Of a DNA stretch of 64,000 nt, positions 9,408-18,751 are shown in pieces. The stretch spans positions 55,001 through 119,000 of the forward strand of contig NZ_JAAGVY010000005.1 in NCBI RefSeq assembly GCF_010686655.1, given 5' to 3'. Source of the stretch: Cryomorpha ignava (GTDB taxonomy: Bacteria; Bacteroidota; Bacteroidia; Flavobacteriales_D; Cryomorphaceae). The position numbers and the translations under genes were made by a program. Within the stretch, counting starts at the first letter, position 1, and every line of letters begins with the position of its first letter. Under the pieces are notes generated by a model. The model saw only the letters and a program-made list of their open reading frames with translations. It ran no database searches and was not told the DNA's origin.

Positions 9408-11663
9408 TTATACATCTGTAACAGCCGAATCCATTTTTCGTTCAATAGCATGGTTATATATTTTAGCTGCATCGTCAATAAATCCATAATGAGCATCATC
9501 GATTACCATTTTTCCGCGAGTTACGTGGCCTAGAAGTGAGAACGGCACTTTAAGGCTTAGCAATTCTTCAATAATCTCTTCCTCAATACTTCCACTTAGC
9601 GATACAAGAATACGACCTTGTGCTTCTCCGAACAAGAATGAATCTTCCCGCACCGCGGCATCGCCGGTAATATCAAAGCCCAAACCACGCGGCAAGCCCA
9701 TTTCTACAAGTGCAGTATAAAGACCGCCATCTGAAATATCGTGTGCTGCGTTAATCAAATCTTTTTCGATAAGGGTGCGCACTGCCTTTTGAACAGCAAA
9801 CTCTTCATCCAGATTGAAATAAGGAGCAGGGCTATTCTTAGTCCCAACAATATTGGCGAGGTACTCTGAACTGGAAATATCATCGCGGGATTCGCCAAGC
9901 AAGAAAATCAAATCGCCCTTTTCTTTAAAATCAAGGCTCATGGTTTTCTTCTTATCCTTAATAACTCCTATCATTCCAATGGTTGGAGTAGGAAATACCG
10001 GCACCGCATTTTTACCGTCAATTACTGTTTGGTTGTAGAAACTCACATTTCCACCTGTAACGGGGGTTTTGAATTTAAGGCAAGCTTCGCTCATTCCTTT
10101 AATAGCCATTACAAATTGCCAATAAACCTCGGGGTTGTAAGGATTTCCGAAATTGAGACAGTTTGTAATTGCCGATGGTTCTCCGCCTGTGCAGCTAATA
10201 TTTCTGGCTGCTTCTGCCACGGCTATTGCTGTTCCTGTTTTGGGATCGGCGTGAACGTAGCGCGCGTTGCAATCTACAGTCATTGCGAGCGCAGAGTCAT
10301 TGTCTTTAATATTTACCACACCGGCATCAGAGGGTGCGTTGGTGCTCATATTTCGGGTTCCTACCATGGTATCATACTGCTCAAAAATCCAGCGCTTAGA
10401 AGCAATGTTTGGCAAGCCGAGCAATTTCATTCCAATTTCTGCCAGATTAGTAGGCTCGGGAACTGATTCTATTTTAAATTTCTTGTTTTCTGCAAAATAG
10501 GCAGGCTCTTTATACTCGCGGTCGTAAACCGGAGCGCCGCCGCCGAGCACAAGATCGTGCGCGGGAACGTTAGCCACCAGCTCGCCATTCATATAATACT
10601 CAAGCTGGCCACCTTCAGTCACTTCACCAATCTGCACACAATTTAGATCCCATTTATCAAAAATATTCTGTACAATTTTCTCTTTTCCTTTTTTCACAAC
10701 CACCAGCATACGCTCCTGCGATTCTGAAAGTAGAATCTCAAACGGCAACATGTCTTCCTGTCGCGTAGGCACTTTATCAAGGTCAATGCGCATTCCGAAA
10801 CCTTCAACAGCACTCATCTCGCTGGTAGAGCAGGTAATACCCGCCGCACCCATATCTTGCATACCAACTATTGCATCGGTTTTAGCGAGCTCAAGACTGG
10901 CTTCGAGCAATAGCTTTTCCTGAAAAGGATCGCCTACTTGTACAGATGGCAAATCGCCCGCTGACTCTTCTGTAATATCTTTTGATGCAAATGAGGCACC
11001 ATTAATTCCGTCTTTTCCAGTGGCTGAGCCGACTATAAAAACAGGATTACCAACTCCATGCGAAGTTGCCGAAATCATATCGTCAGCATGCATAATACCA
11101 ACGCTCATAGCATTTACAAGCGGATTTGTCTGGTAACATTCATCAAAGAAAACCTCACCACCCAAAACAGGGATACCAAAGGCATTTCCATAATCGCCTA
11201 TTCCCTTTACCACTCCTCTAAGCAGCCATTTAGTATGATCTGTATCTATTGCTCCAAACCGTAGTGAGTTAAGTTGGGCAATGGGACGCGCACCCATGGT
11301 GAAAATGTCGCGGTTAATTCCTCCTACTCCAGTTGCTGCGCCTTGGTAAGGTTCCAGCGCTGATGGGTGGTTGTGCGACTCAATTTTAAACGCACATGCC
11401 ACACCGTTTCCAATATCTACCAAACCGGCGTTTTCTTTTCCGGCCTCTACCAATAGGTGAGGGCCTTCTTTTGGAAGTGTTTTAAGCCATTTAATGGAAT
11501 TTTTATACGAGCAGTGCTCAGACCACATAATAGAAAAAATACTGAGCTCGGTAAAATTCGGAGTTCTGCCCAGCACCTCTTTTATCTTCTCAAATTCTTC
11601 GGCCAATAAGCCCAGATTCTTTGCCTGTTCAAGCGTTGCAACATCTTTTGTAAGCGTATCCAT
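9408..11663 (-). CDS. purL: Phosphoribosylformylglycinamidine synthase subunit PurL
   Basis: A 751-residue short-form PurL, the ATP-dependent synthase subunit of step 4 of de novo purine synthesis (FGAR to FGAM). This form works with separate PurS and PurQ, which are not in this window. Conserved blocks are visible: [13 protein letters not shown] near the N-terminus, [39 protein letters not shown], and in the second half [19 protein letters not shown] and AHDISDGGL. Length is typical of the small form, and nothing is missing. It starts at ATG 11663 and tpx follows directly downstream. Confidence 0.97.
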   Translation of the reverse strand: MDTLTKDVATLEQAKNLGLLAEEFEKIKEVLGRTPNFTELSIFSIMWSEHCSYKNSIKWLKTLPKEGPHLLVEAGKENAGLVDIGNGVACAFKIESHNHPSALEPYQGAATGVGGINRDIFTMGARPIAQLNSLRFGAIDTDHTKWLLRGVVKGIGDYGNAFGIPVLGGEVFFDECYQTNPLVNAMSVGIMHADDMISATSHGVGNPVFIVGSATGKDGINGASFASKDITEESAGDLPSVQVGDPFQEKLLLEASLELAKTDAIVGMQDMGAAGITCSTSEMSAVEGFGMRIDLDKVPTRQEDMLPFEILLSESQERMLVVVKKGKEKIVQNIFDKWDLNCVQIGEVTEGGQLEYYMNGELVANVPAHDLVLGGGAPVYDREYKEPAYFAENKKFKIESVPEPTNLAEIGMKLLGLPNIASKRWIFEQYDTMVGTRNMSTNAPSDAGVVNIKDNDSALAMTVDCNARYVHADPKTGTAIAVAEAARNISCTGGEPSAITNCLNFGNPYNPEVYWQFVMAIKGMSEACLKFKTPVTGGNVSFYNQTVIDGKNAVPVFPTPTIGMIGVIKDKKKTMSLDFKEKGDLIFLLGESRDDISSSEYLANIVGTKNSPAPYFNLDEEFAVQKAVRTLIEKDLINAAHDISDGGLYTALVEMGLPRGLGFDITGDAAVREDSFLFGEAQGRILVSLSGSIEEEIIEELLSLKVPFSLLGHVTRGKMVIDDAHYGFIDDAAKIYNHAIERKMDSAVTDV

Positions 11664-11694
11664 TCTCTAGTTTTTGGTCTGAAATTAATTGGTG

Positions 11695-11702
11695 CAAAAG
11701 TA
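11695..11702 (-). promoter_or_regulatory. -7 promoter box for purL
   Basis: The minus strand has TACTTTTG about 32 nt before the purL ATG. The -33 region is not a clear TTTG. No purine riboswitch-like fold was seen in the short leader. Confidence 0.45.
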
Positions 11703-12073
11703 GCTAATTTATTACGGAAACCACCCTTTCTATTTGTGAATTAAGCAGAAAACAGACCTATAAAATAAACCTGCGGGAATATTTTGCATTGCCCATAATT
11801 CAATTTATTATTGTTACTTTATGTCTGAATAAAATTAATTCACAGACTGCTCTCTCTATTTTCTACTTCATATTCGTTGTATTTTTTACCACCATGGGTA
11901 TATTTTATTTCAATGACATTAGAAAAGTGGAAATTTATTGTCACTTTAACCATCCAATTTGATTGATTATACTTTTAACTTAGCAATCGCATTGGCAGTT
12001 TTGAAGAATTAAAACATTAAAATTACAAGGCTCCAGAAACAATTTTAACACATTGAATTTTAAATAATAAACC
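11703..12073 (+). other. AT-rich gap between purL and the membrane gene
   Basis: About 370 bp of AT-rich sequence separates divergent genes. I see no gene, tRNA, strong hairpin or repeat. The promoter of the GTG-started gene at 12074 should lie in the right part, but no TAnnTTTG box is obvious. Confidence 0.5.
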
Positions 12074-13393
12074 GTGTATTTATTCCTCTTTCTTGCATAC
12101 ATCTTCATTTTCTCCGGGCTCATTTATTACTGGAAGTTTTTTGACATTAAGGGTGTGAGAAAAAAATACCTCATTGCGGTTTTCGTTCTCAAAATAATAG
12201 CCGGTTTCGGGCTTGCACAACTCTATACCGATCATTATACCAATAGGAGGACGGGAGATGCTTTTCGCTTTTACGATGATGCTGCAATCATGTACAGCAG
12301 CATCGACGAAAGTCCGATGGTCTTTTTCCGGCTAATTTCCGGAATTGGAATGAAAACTGACTCTGTAGCCCAGAGTTATTATATGCGCATGACCCACCTG
12401 GAGCGCGATTATTACAATGGATTTTTAAACGACAATGCCACTATTATCCGCGTCAACGCCATTGTAATGCTTTTTTCTCTTGGCTATTATCATATACACA
12501 CGGTTTTTTGGTGCTTCTTTGCTATGATAGGCCTTACGGCGATTTTTAAGTTGTGTGTCAACCATTTTCCGCGTAAGAAGTGGGCTATGTTTTTTGCTGT
12601 TTACCTTTTGCCTACGGTCCTATTTTGGAGTTCGGGCGTGCTCAAAGAACCAATGTTTCTTCTGGGGCTGGGCATCTTTTTGCTAGGTTTTTTTCGATTT
12701 ATCTATTCAGAACATTCGCGGAGCGATTATTTCAAAATAATTTTCGGATTTTTAATTCTCCTTGTAGCCAAAGGGTATGTTATTCAGTGCCTTGCACCTG
12801 CGCTTGTCGGGCTTCTTTTGGCAAAAGCATTTTCGGGCAGGCGATTTTGGCTTTGGTTTAGTCTCCCGCACTTACTTATTATCCCGCTCCTTTTTATTGG
12901 CCCTTATATTAGCGATGGGTTAAAAATTTCGGAACTGATGCATTTAAAGCAAACCGCTTTTTACAATGTAGCCTATCAAAGTAATTCGGGTTCAATTATA
13001 GCGCTTCGCCCCATAAATGGCCCGGCCGATATTATTTTAAATGCACCAGCCGCTATGGTAAACACCTATTTACGTCCGTGGCCATGGCAATGGGAAAAAT
13101 TGCTGTATATCCCTGCTGCATTAGAAAACTTGCTTCTCCTTTTTGTTTTGGGCATTATGATTTGGAATTTTAGAAGACCGTACGGTTTGAGCATTCCCAT
13201 ACTTGCTTTTTGCGGAAGCTTTGTACTTGTATTGGGTGTCCTTTCGGGAGAAGTGGTCCCTGTACTGGGAGCGCTGGTACGCTATAAACTACCTTCGCTC
13301 ATATTTTTATTCGTACTGATTTTTGCGCTTACAGATCATGTGAAATTGCAAAGGCGGTTTCCGATTATTCGGCGAATGGTGAGAAGGTTATGA
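12074..13393 (+). CDS. Polytopic inner-membrane protein of unknown function
   Basis: A 439-residue protein, GTG start. About 10 hydrophobic segments, e.g. residues 2-20, 30-48, 133-155, 168-187, 190-210, 218-245, 255-275, 352-372, 380-400 and 405-425. A soluble loop at about 50-125 contains TNRRTGDAFRFYDDA, an Asp-rich motif. The plan (first helices, acidic periplasmic loop, many helices, basic tail RRFPIIRRMVRRL) recalls large O-antigen polymerase or glycosyltransferase-like membrane proteins, but I see no diagnostic motif and assign no function. Both neighbours are on the other strand, so it is monocistronic. Confidence 0.6.
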   Translation: MYLFLFLAYIFIFSGLIYYWKFFDIKGVRKKYLIAVFVLKIIAGFGLAQLYTDHYTNRRTGDAFRFYDDAAIMYSSIDESPMVFFRLISGIGMKTDSVAQSYYMRMTHLERDYYNGFLNDNATIIRVNAIVMLFSLGYYHIHTVFWCFFAMIGLTAIFKLCVNHFPRKKWAMFFAVYLLPTVLFWSSGVLKEPMFLLGLGIFLLGFFRFIYSEHSRSDYFKIIFGFLILLVAKGYVIQCLAPALVGLLLAKAFSGRRFWLWFSLPHLLIIPLLFIGPYISDGLKISELMHLKQTAFYNVAYQSNSGSIIALRPINGPADIILNAPAAMVNTYLRPWPWQWEKLLYIPAALENLLLLFVLGIMIWNFRRPYGLSIPILAFCGSFVLVLGVLSGEVVPVLGALVRYKLPSLIFLFVLIFALTDHVKLQRRFPIIRRMVRRL

Positions 13394-13430
13394 TTCATAA
13401 CAGAAGAGCTGCGTCTTTTTTTAAACTCCC

Positions 13431-14789
13431 TTATTCCTTAATGACGCGTGGGGCGACTAATGTTTGATTTAAAAGAACAAAGCTATCTACCCTGACTCTG
13501 TGTTTTTTAAAATTAACAAATTGCATAAGAATTGCCATAAACACCGGTATTAGAGCAATACAAACAAAGATAAATTCCCAACTAAAATTTGTTTTTAGCA
13601 CACCCATTAAAGCCGCGCCTGCTGACCGCCCCATATTGTTGGCAGCCATATATAGCGTAAATTGGGTTGCTGCCACCGTTTTCCAGCAGAGGTGCATGGC
13701 AGATGCAAATACCGCAATACACAAAAAGGTATAGAGGGCAAAGTAGCTCATTAAAAAGATATATACCACAATATTATTGCTCCAGAGACTAGACATAGAG
13801 GCAAAAGCCGATATTAGAATGGTCAGAATGCCCAGATAAAGAGTCAACATTTTGATTTTCCCAAAATAATCTACAAGATAGCCACCGACGATCATTCCCA
13901 ACAATCCACCCGCAACCATTGAAATGGAAAGAACCTGAGAAAAAAAGGTGTTTGTCCAACCCAATTCCTGAATGGTGAAAAGAGGCAAGTGTACCTCCAT
14001 AAGCCCGAACATAATACCGATTGCAAAAACACCAATACCAAACACAACACTAGATTTTAGTCTTATTACTTTATAAAGACTTTTAAAAATATGTTTCCAA
14101 CTTCGCAATTGTGTCTGTTTGGAATCGGGCGCTGCTTCTCCCGGTGTCCACGGCATTAGTTTTTCGCCCGGCCGTTCTCTAAAATAAATAGGAAAAAACA
14201 TGATGGCAGCCACTGCAACCGATAGTGATGAAACAGCAATTGAAAACCCAACGGTATTAATAAGCCAAGTGCCAATAACAAAAGACGCAGAAGTACCGAT
14301 TACCTTAGTTCCCCACATCAGCCCATTGGCTTTGGCTTGCTCAGTTTCCGGAATTACATCTACCGCCATTCCATCTGTGGCCACATCTTGAAAAGCTCCA
14401 AAAAAACTGATAAAAAATCCTGCAGTCATCAATCCAAAAGAATTGTATAAAGGATCTGAAACCAGTCCAAGACTTAAAAAGCTGATGATTAGGCCCAATT
14501 GACCAAAAATAACCCAAGGTCGCTTTCTGCCCATGTTCAAAAGTGTAAATCGATCCATCAATGGGGCAATCAAGATTTTAAAGCTCCATGGAATTCCTAT
14601 AACCGCAACAAATGCCGCGATTTCCATAGGAGATTTACCATTCATAGCCATCCAGGCGGGAATGGCAAAAAAAGTAATACCTTCTGGGATACCTTGTGCA
14701 ATATAAAGTGCCGAAAACGTAAAATATCTTGTTAGCGCATTATCGGTTAAGCTAAGGTGTTGTCTGGTTTTTGGCTGTGATGCTTTCAT
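13431..14789 (-). CDS. MFS transporter, AmpG-like (PAT family)
   Basis: A 452-residue, 12-helix major facilitator. The N-terminal half has IGIPWSFKILIAPLMDR, very like the AmpG/PAT signature in helix 2/3, then QDVATDGMAVDV, the counterpart of the AmpG loop. The central cytosolic loop (about 205-235) is charged. AmpG-type carriers import muropeptides, and PAT relatives carry acetyl-CoA or siderophores; the substrate here is not certain. It starts at ATG 14789. The histidine kinase gene lies upstream on the same strand, 136 bp away, with no sign of coupling. Confidence 0.72.
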   Translation of the reverse strand: MKASQPKTRQHLSLTDNALTRYFTFSALYIAQGIPEGITFFAIPAWMAMNGKSPMEIAAFVAVIGIPWSFKILIAPLMDRFTLLNMGRKRPWVIFGQLGLIISFLSLGLVSDPLYNSFGLMTAGFFISFFGAFQDVATDGMAVDVIPETEQAKANGLMWGTKVIGTSASFVIGTWLINTVGFSIAVSSLSVAVAAIMFFPIYFRERPGEKLMPWTPGEAAPDSKQTQLRSWKHIFKSLYKVIRLKSSVVFGIGVFAIGIMFGLMEVHLPLFTIQELGWTNTFFSQVLSISMVAGGLLGMIVGGYLVDYFGKIKMLTLYLGILTILISAFASMSSLWSNNIVVYIFLMSYFALYTFLCIAVFASAMHLCWKTVAATQFTLYMAANNMGRSAGAALMGVLKTNFSWEFIFVCIALIPVFMAILMQFVNFKKHRVRVDSFVLLNQTLVAPRVIKE

Positions 14790-14925
14790 TTGGTTGAATT
14801 AGTTCGCATCTAAATTTACTTTTTCACCCCATCAATTTTCCATAAATCAGGACGAGAAGCCACATATATTGTCCGAATGGCTCTATAAATTTATCGAAAG
14901 GCAATAAAACTACTGAGAATTGAAT

Positions 14926-15885
14926 TTAAGAAATTGGTAATTCAATTATAAACGTTGTCCCCTTCCCTACTTCGGTTTCTACTTTCAGTTCTCCCCGATG
15001 CGCTTTTACTATATCGTAGCTTAGGCTCAGTCCCAAGCCCGTTCCTTGTCCGGTGGGTTTTGTGGTGAAAAAGGGTTGGAATATCTTGGCGAGAATTTTT
15101 TGTGGAATTCCGTTTCCATTGTCGCTTACGTGGATTTCGATATTATCACCCACCTTTTTAGTAGAAACGGAAACCACTGGATCAAAACCTGATTTTTCTT
15201 CTTTTGTTTTTTCCTGCACCGCATAAAAAGCATTATTAAAAAGGTTCAAAAGCACTCGCCCGATATCCTCCGGAACGACATTTATTTTTCCAAGACTTTC
15301 GTCAAAATTAATTTTAATATCGGCATTAAAAGATTTGTCCTTTGCCCGCAAGCCATGATAAGCAAGTCGCAAATACTCATCAGCCAAAACGTTGATATCC
15401 GTAGGATCTTTTGAACCTGTATTGGTTCGCGAATGCTGCAACATACCTTTTACAATGTTATCTGCTCGCTTGCCGTGGTGATTTATTTTTTCGAGGTTTT
15501 GGATTATGTTGTCGGCTATAGCATTTGCTTCTTGAGAGTCGCCATTTTTTAGTTCTTGAAGCATTTCTGCCAATAGTTCTTTGCTCAATTCAGCAAAATT
15601 ATTGACGAAGTTCAACGGGTTTTGAATTTCATGGGCAATGCCTGCAGTGAGTTCTCCAAGAGAAGCCATTTTTTCAGATTGTATCAGTTGATTCTGTGTG
15701 GCCTTAAGTTCCTGTATGGATTTTGTTAGAGCCAGATTACTTTGTTCCAGATCTTTTTGTTTAGTTTCCAGTTTGGTATTAAGCTTGTTCAATGCTTGTC
15801 GTTTTTTTCTGATATTTTTTATGGTGAAAAACATACCAACAAAATTGATGGTTACTATAAGAGTTATCAAATATAAATGCTCCAT
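14926..15885 (-). CDS. Sensor histidine kinase, single membrane helix
   Basis: A 319-residue kinase. One N-terminal membrane helix (about 4-22), then a long coiled coil (about 25-70) rich in Lys/Gln/Leu, then HisKA with the phosphoacceptor His in LTAGIAHEIQNPLNF. The HATPase domain follows with an N box (LLNLFNNAFYAV), G1 (VSDNGNGIP), F box (IFQPFFTTKP) and G2 (GQGTGLGLSLSYDI). There is no periplasmic sensor domain, so input probably comes through the coiled coil or a partner. No response regulator gene is adjacent, making it an orphan kinase. I chose ATG 15885; the frame opens with a TTG one codon earlier. Confidence 0.88.
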   Translation of the reverse strand: MEHLYLITLIVTINFVGMFFTIKNIRKKRQALNKLNTKLETKQKDLEQSNLALTKSIQELKATQNQLIQSEKMASLGELTAGIAHEIQNPLNFVNNFAELSKELLAEMLQELKNGDSQEANAIADNIIQNLEKINHHGKRADNIVKGMLQHSRTNTGSKDPTDINVLADEYLRLAYHGLRAKDKSFNADIKINFDESLGKINVVPEDIGRVLLNLFNNAFYAVQEKTKEEKSGFDPVVSVSTKKVGDNIEIHVSDNGNGIPQKILAKIFQPFFTTKPTGQGTGLGLSLSYDIVKAHRGELKVETEVGKGTTFIIELPIS

Positions 15886-15892
15886 CAATTAT

Positions 15893-15910
15893 CTAATCTC
15901 TATACACATC
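15893..15910 (-). repeat. Short dispersed repeat end (GATGTGTATAGAGATTAG)
   Basis: This 18-nt word on the minus strand recurs at 55663-55680 (minus) and, with one change, at 56052-56069 (plus), in each case near a copy of the hairpin repeat. Here the nearest hairpin copy begins about 150 bp to the right. Confidence 0.55.
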
Positions 15911-16059
15911 GTAGTAGATAATTATACTCATAAATTTTAAACTAATTACAAATCTGTATAGTAACACCTTCCCGCACCCCATCCCTAAAGGGCGCCACCG
16001 CCCACATCATCCAAATTGATTAGTTTTATTCATTAAGAGGCTTTTCTATGCATTCCTAT

Positions 16060-16225
16060 AATAAGGCCTTTCACGGAACAATATGGTGTGCGGCAGAAGT
16101 TCACCTTCCTGCATCCGACGAGGTCTTTCACCGAGAGGAATGCACAGGTGTGATATAATGCTTTAATAAACAGCAGTTTGTTGCTTTTAAAAACCAAAAT
16201 TTTCAGATTATGATAAGAGAATTCC
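16060..16225 (+). repeat. Dispersed hairpin repeat, copy A
   Basis: One of three copies in the window (the others near 55608-55680 minus and 55920-56072 plus). The 33-nt core at 16111-16143 reads GCATCCGACGAGGT...ACCGAGAGGAATGC. It folds with outer stem GCATCC/GGAATGC (one bulge), a purine-rich internal loop GACGA/GAGA and inner stem GGT/ACC. Similarity to copy B continues for about 70 nt on the right. The left flank has a CCCTAAAGGG palindrome near 15980. No coding sense. It abuts the broken end of the zeta-toxin-like gene. Confidence 0.6.
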
Positions 16226-16239
16226 ATCTTGAGCTTAAT

Positions 16240-16500
16240 TTATATTAACCTTATTAGGTTTAGAGCAAAGCAGATTTGTATTGTCGCATTTTCTCTTAAG
16301 AGCTCATTGATTCGATTAATCATTATCTTACCAGCTTCAAAAGAAACTGTTTCGGGTTGAAATGGAGAAAGACCCTTGGCTATTTCGTCGGCGTTTACAA
16401 ATTCTTTACACTTTATTATTTCCGGAAGAATAGTGTAAGAAGCAGTGGTCTTTCCGGCTCCATTGCAACCTGCAATTATGAATAAATTTTTGTCTTCCAT
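16240..16500 (-). pseudogene. Truncated zeta-toxin-like P-loop kinase
   Basis: The 86 codons start well. MEDKNLFIIAGCNGAGKTTAS carries a Walker A (GCNGAGKT), then EFVNADEIAKGLSPFQPE, the typical start of zeta-toxin/UDP-GlcNAc-kinase-like proteins (usually about 190 residues). After LLRENAT the sequence goes out of register (IQICFALNLIRLI) and stops, so the catalytic second half is missing. The break lies about 15 bp from hairpin repeat copy A. No epsilon-type antitoxin is visible. I regard it as a dead remnant. Confidence 0.75.
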
Positions 16501-16675
16501 TTCTACAAATTTAATCTTTTAAGGTAACACTGTATCAACTTGAAAACTATTAGCGAGCCATTAAAAATAATCGTGTTTGAATGATTGGCTTGACTGATTT
16601 CACTTATTGATCGTACAGCTTTTCCTTCAAAATAAATACCTTAGCTGCCTACTTGAAAACCTGCAAAAGAAACCT

Positions 16676-17434
16676 ATGAAAACTGCCTTAATAACTGGCG
16701 CATCTTCCGGATTTGGAAAAGCAATAGCCACAGCATTCGCCCGTAAGGGCTACCGATTAATAATAACAGGCCGACGAAACGAAAAACTAGAGGCGCTGAA
16801 ACCAAAACTCATGGATTTGGGAGCTAAAGATGTGCTTCTTCTTTCTTTTGATATTCAGGACAAAGAAGCTGTGAATAATGCAGTTGATTCCCTTTCGGGA
16901 GAATGGAAAAACATAGATATTCTGATCAATAACGCTGGTTTGGCTGTTGGAAAATCGACGATTGAGAATGGCGAAATTGATGATTGGGAGCGCATGATTA
17001 ATACCAATGTAAAAGGGCTGCTCTATATGACTCGGGCGCTAATTGCTACGCTAAAAAATTCGGATGGCCCACATATTGTAAATATAGGAAGCATTGCCGG
17101 AACAGAAGTTTACCCTGGCGGGAATGTGTATTGCGCTTCGAAACACGCGGTAAACGCATTGAGCAAAGCCATGCGCATTGAGCTTCTCCCCTACGCTATT
17201 CGCGTAAGCCAAATAAGACCGGGACTGGCAGAAACCGAATTTTCTGTAGTGCGCTACAAAGGCGATGAAACCAAAGCTGCCGATGTGTACAAAGGCTACG
17301 AACCACTACTGGCTGAAGATGTGGCCAGAGCTGTAGAATTTGTAGTCGATCAGCCAAAACATGTATGCATTAACGATTTGGAAATTACCCCAACTGCCCA
17401 GGCAAATGCGTACCTGATAGAGAAAAATGGTTAG
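16676..17434 (+). CDS. SDR family NADP-dependent dehydrogenase, YdfG-like
   Basis: A 252-residue cytosolic SDR. TGASSGFG (residues 7-14) is the nucleotide motif and ITGRR gives an NADP preference; NNAG is near 86, Ser in NIGSIAG near 138, and the catalytic YCASK near 151. The C-terminal pattern VRPGLAETEFS-like (IRPGLAETEFSVVRYKGD) and VCINDLEITPTAQA match YdfG-type L-allo-threonine/3-hydroxy acid dehydrogenases closely. I chose ATG 16676 (MKTALITG); an in-frame TTG 69 nt upstream would add a non-conserved tail. Monocistronic, followed by a long palindrome. Confidence 0.85.
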   Translation: MKTALITGASSGFGKAIATAFARKGYRLIITGRRNEKLEALKPKLMDLGAKDVLLLSFDIQDKEAVNNAVDSLSGEWKNIDILINNAGLAVGKSTIENGEIDDWERMINTNVKGLLYMTRALIATLKNSDGPHIVNIGSIAGTEVYPGGNVYCASKHAVNALSKAMRIELLPYAIRVSQIRPGLAETEFSVVRYKGDETKAADVYKGYEPLLAEDVARAVEFVVDQPKHVCINDLEITPTAQANAYLIEKNG

Positions 17435-17464
17435 AACAATCAGTCCAAATGACTACGTGTACTG

Positions 17465-17518
17465 AAGCAATTCACGTTAATTGCTTCAACACATTCAAGC
17501 AATTAACGTGAATTGCTT
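17465..17518. repeat. Perfect 22-bp inverted repeat with nested palindrome
   Basis: The left arm at 17465-17486 and right arm at 17497-17518 are exact reverse complements separated by 10 nt. Each arm is itself a palindrome (AAGCAATT-N6-AATTGCTT). It lies 50 bp upstream of the ATPase/DUF4143 gene and is not followed by a T run, so it is more likely a protein-binding or mobility site than a terminator. Confidence 0.75.
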
Positions 17519-17568
17519 GAATAACATTTGATAAATTCCTATCTTGCTTAAAATTTAATGAAGCAACT

Positions 17569-18711
17569 ATGCACTTAGACCGCAGCATAATGACCGAATT
17601 TCACAATAAAGTGCGACCGGGAAAAGTATTAATTCTACTCGGTGCCAGAAGGGTGGGTAAATCTGAATTGATAAAAGCTTACTTGAAGGATAAAGACGAA
17701 AGCACTTTTCTACTTCTTTCGGGTGAAGATCAGCAGACGGTAGAAGTGTTACAAGAGCGATCAGTTGTAAATTATGCACGGTTGATAGGCGATCGGAAAA
17801 TGCTCATAATAGACGAAGCTCAAAAAGTTGATGAGATTGGGCTAAAACTCAAGGTAATGGTCGATCATTTTCCCGATGTGGCATTTATCGCAACAGGTTC
17901 CTCCGTATTCGACTTGACGAATAAACTTGGTGAACCACTTGTAGGTCGCTCGAATACCCTTATGCTTTACCCTCTGGCTCAAATGGAATTTGCTCAAAAA
18001 GAGACTTTTGTGGAGACCAAATCACATTTAGAAGAACGGCTTATTCTTGGAAGTTATCCAGAATTAACACATTATAAAACATGGATTGATAAGGAAGAAT
18101 ATCTGCGGGAGTTAACAAATTCGTATCTGCTGCGCGATATTCTCGAGTTTGAAGGAATACGTCGTGCCGATAAAATTATGGATATTCTTCGTATGCTCGC
18201 TTTTCAGATAGGGCGAGAAGTGAATGTAGAAGAACTGGCGAAAAATGCTAAAGGCATCAGCAGAAATACAGTTGAGAATTATCTCGACTTATTATCTAAA
18301 GTATTCATCATTTATAAAGTTGAAGGATTTAGTAGAAATCTACGAAAGGAAATTACCAAAATGAATCGATGGTACTTTTATGATAACGGCATTCGGAATG
18401 CTGTTATTAACAATTACAATAAGATTTCATTGCGTGCCGATTCAGGTCAGCTTTGGGAAAATTACATTATGGCTGAAAGACTAAAATTTCTCGCCTGTAG
18501 TAAAAGGCATGCAAATCGTTACTTCTGGCGCACCTACGATCAACAAGAAATTGACCTGATAGAAGAAGAAGCTGCGGTGTTACGGGCATATGAATTTAAA
18601 TGGAGCGAGAAAGGCAAAACTAAAGCTCCCGGAGGTTGGTCAAAAGCCTATCCCGACGCAAGTTTTAATTTAGTAAACCCCAAAAACTATCTCGATTTTA
18701 TTACAACGTAA
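17569..18711 (+). CDS. AAA ATPase with DUF4143 domain
   Basis: A 380-residue member of the AAA_14/DUF4143 family. Walker A GARRVGKS is at residues 24-31, Walker B LIIDEAQ near 81-87, and a sensor-like ATGSS near 107. A winged-helix-like part (EELAKNAKGISRNTVENYLDLL) follows. The C-terminal DUF4143 half contains RNLRKEITKMNRWYFYDNGI and a restriction-endonuclease-like RTYDQQEIDLIEEE...YEFKWS, consistent with a PD-(D/E)xK nuclease core. These multi-copy genes are widespread, and their biological role is unsettled. The gene stands alone, preceded by the nested palindrome. Confidence 0.85.
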   Translation: MHLDRSIMTEFHNKVRPGKVLILLGARRVGKSELIKAYLKDKDESTFLLLSGEDQQTVEVLQERSVVNYARLIGDRKMLIIDEAQKVDEIGLKLKVMVDHFPDVAFIATGSSVFDLTNKLGEPLVGRSNTLMLYPLAQMEFAQKETFVETKSHLEERLILGSYPELTHYKTWIDKEEYLRELTNSYLLRDILEFEGIRRADKIMDILRMLAFQIGREVNVEELAKNAKGISRNTVENYLDLLSKVFIIYKVEGFSRNLRKEITKMNRWYFYDNGIRNAVINNYNKISLRADSGQLWENYIMAERLKFLACSKRHANRYFWRTYDQQEIDLIEEEAAVLRAYEFKWSEKGKTKAPGGWSKAYPDASFNLVNPKNYLDFITT

Positions 18712-18724
18712 CGGAATAAGAAGC

Positions 18725-18732
18725 TACTTTTG
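18725..18732 (+). promoter_or_regulatory. -7 promoter box for the amidohydrolase gene
   Basis: TACTTTTG lies 20 nt before the ATG at 18752, in the 40-bp gap after the ATPase gene. No clear -33 box. Confidence 0.4.
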
Positions 18733-18751
18733 AAAATAGAATTTATTTAAT

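Noticed and set aside
9345-11264. Plus-strand frames opposite tpx and purL
   Set aside because: Shadows of the well-supported minus-strand genes.
16033-16227. A 64-codon minus-strand frame
   Set aside because: It lies entirely over dispersed repeat copy A, whose other copies do not keep the frame.
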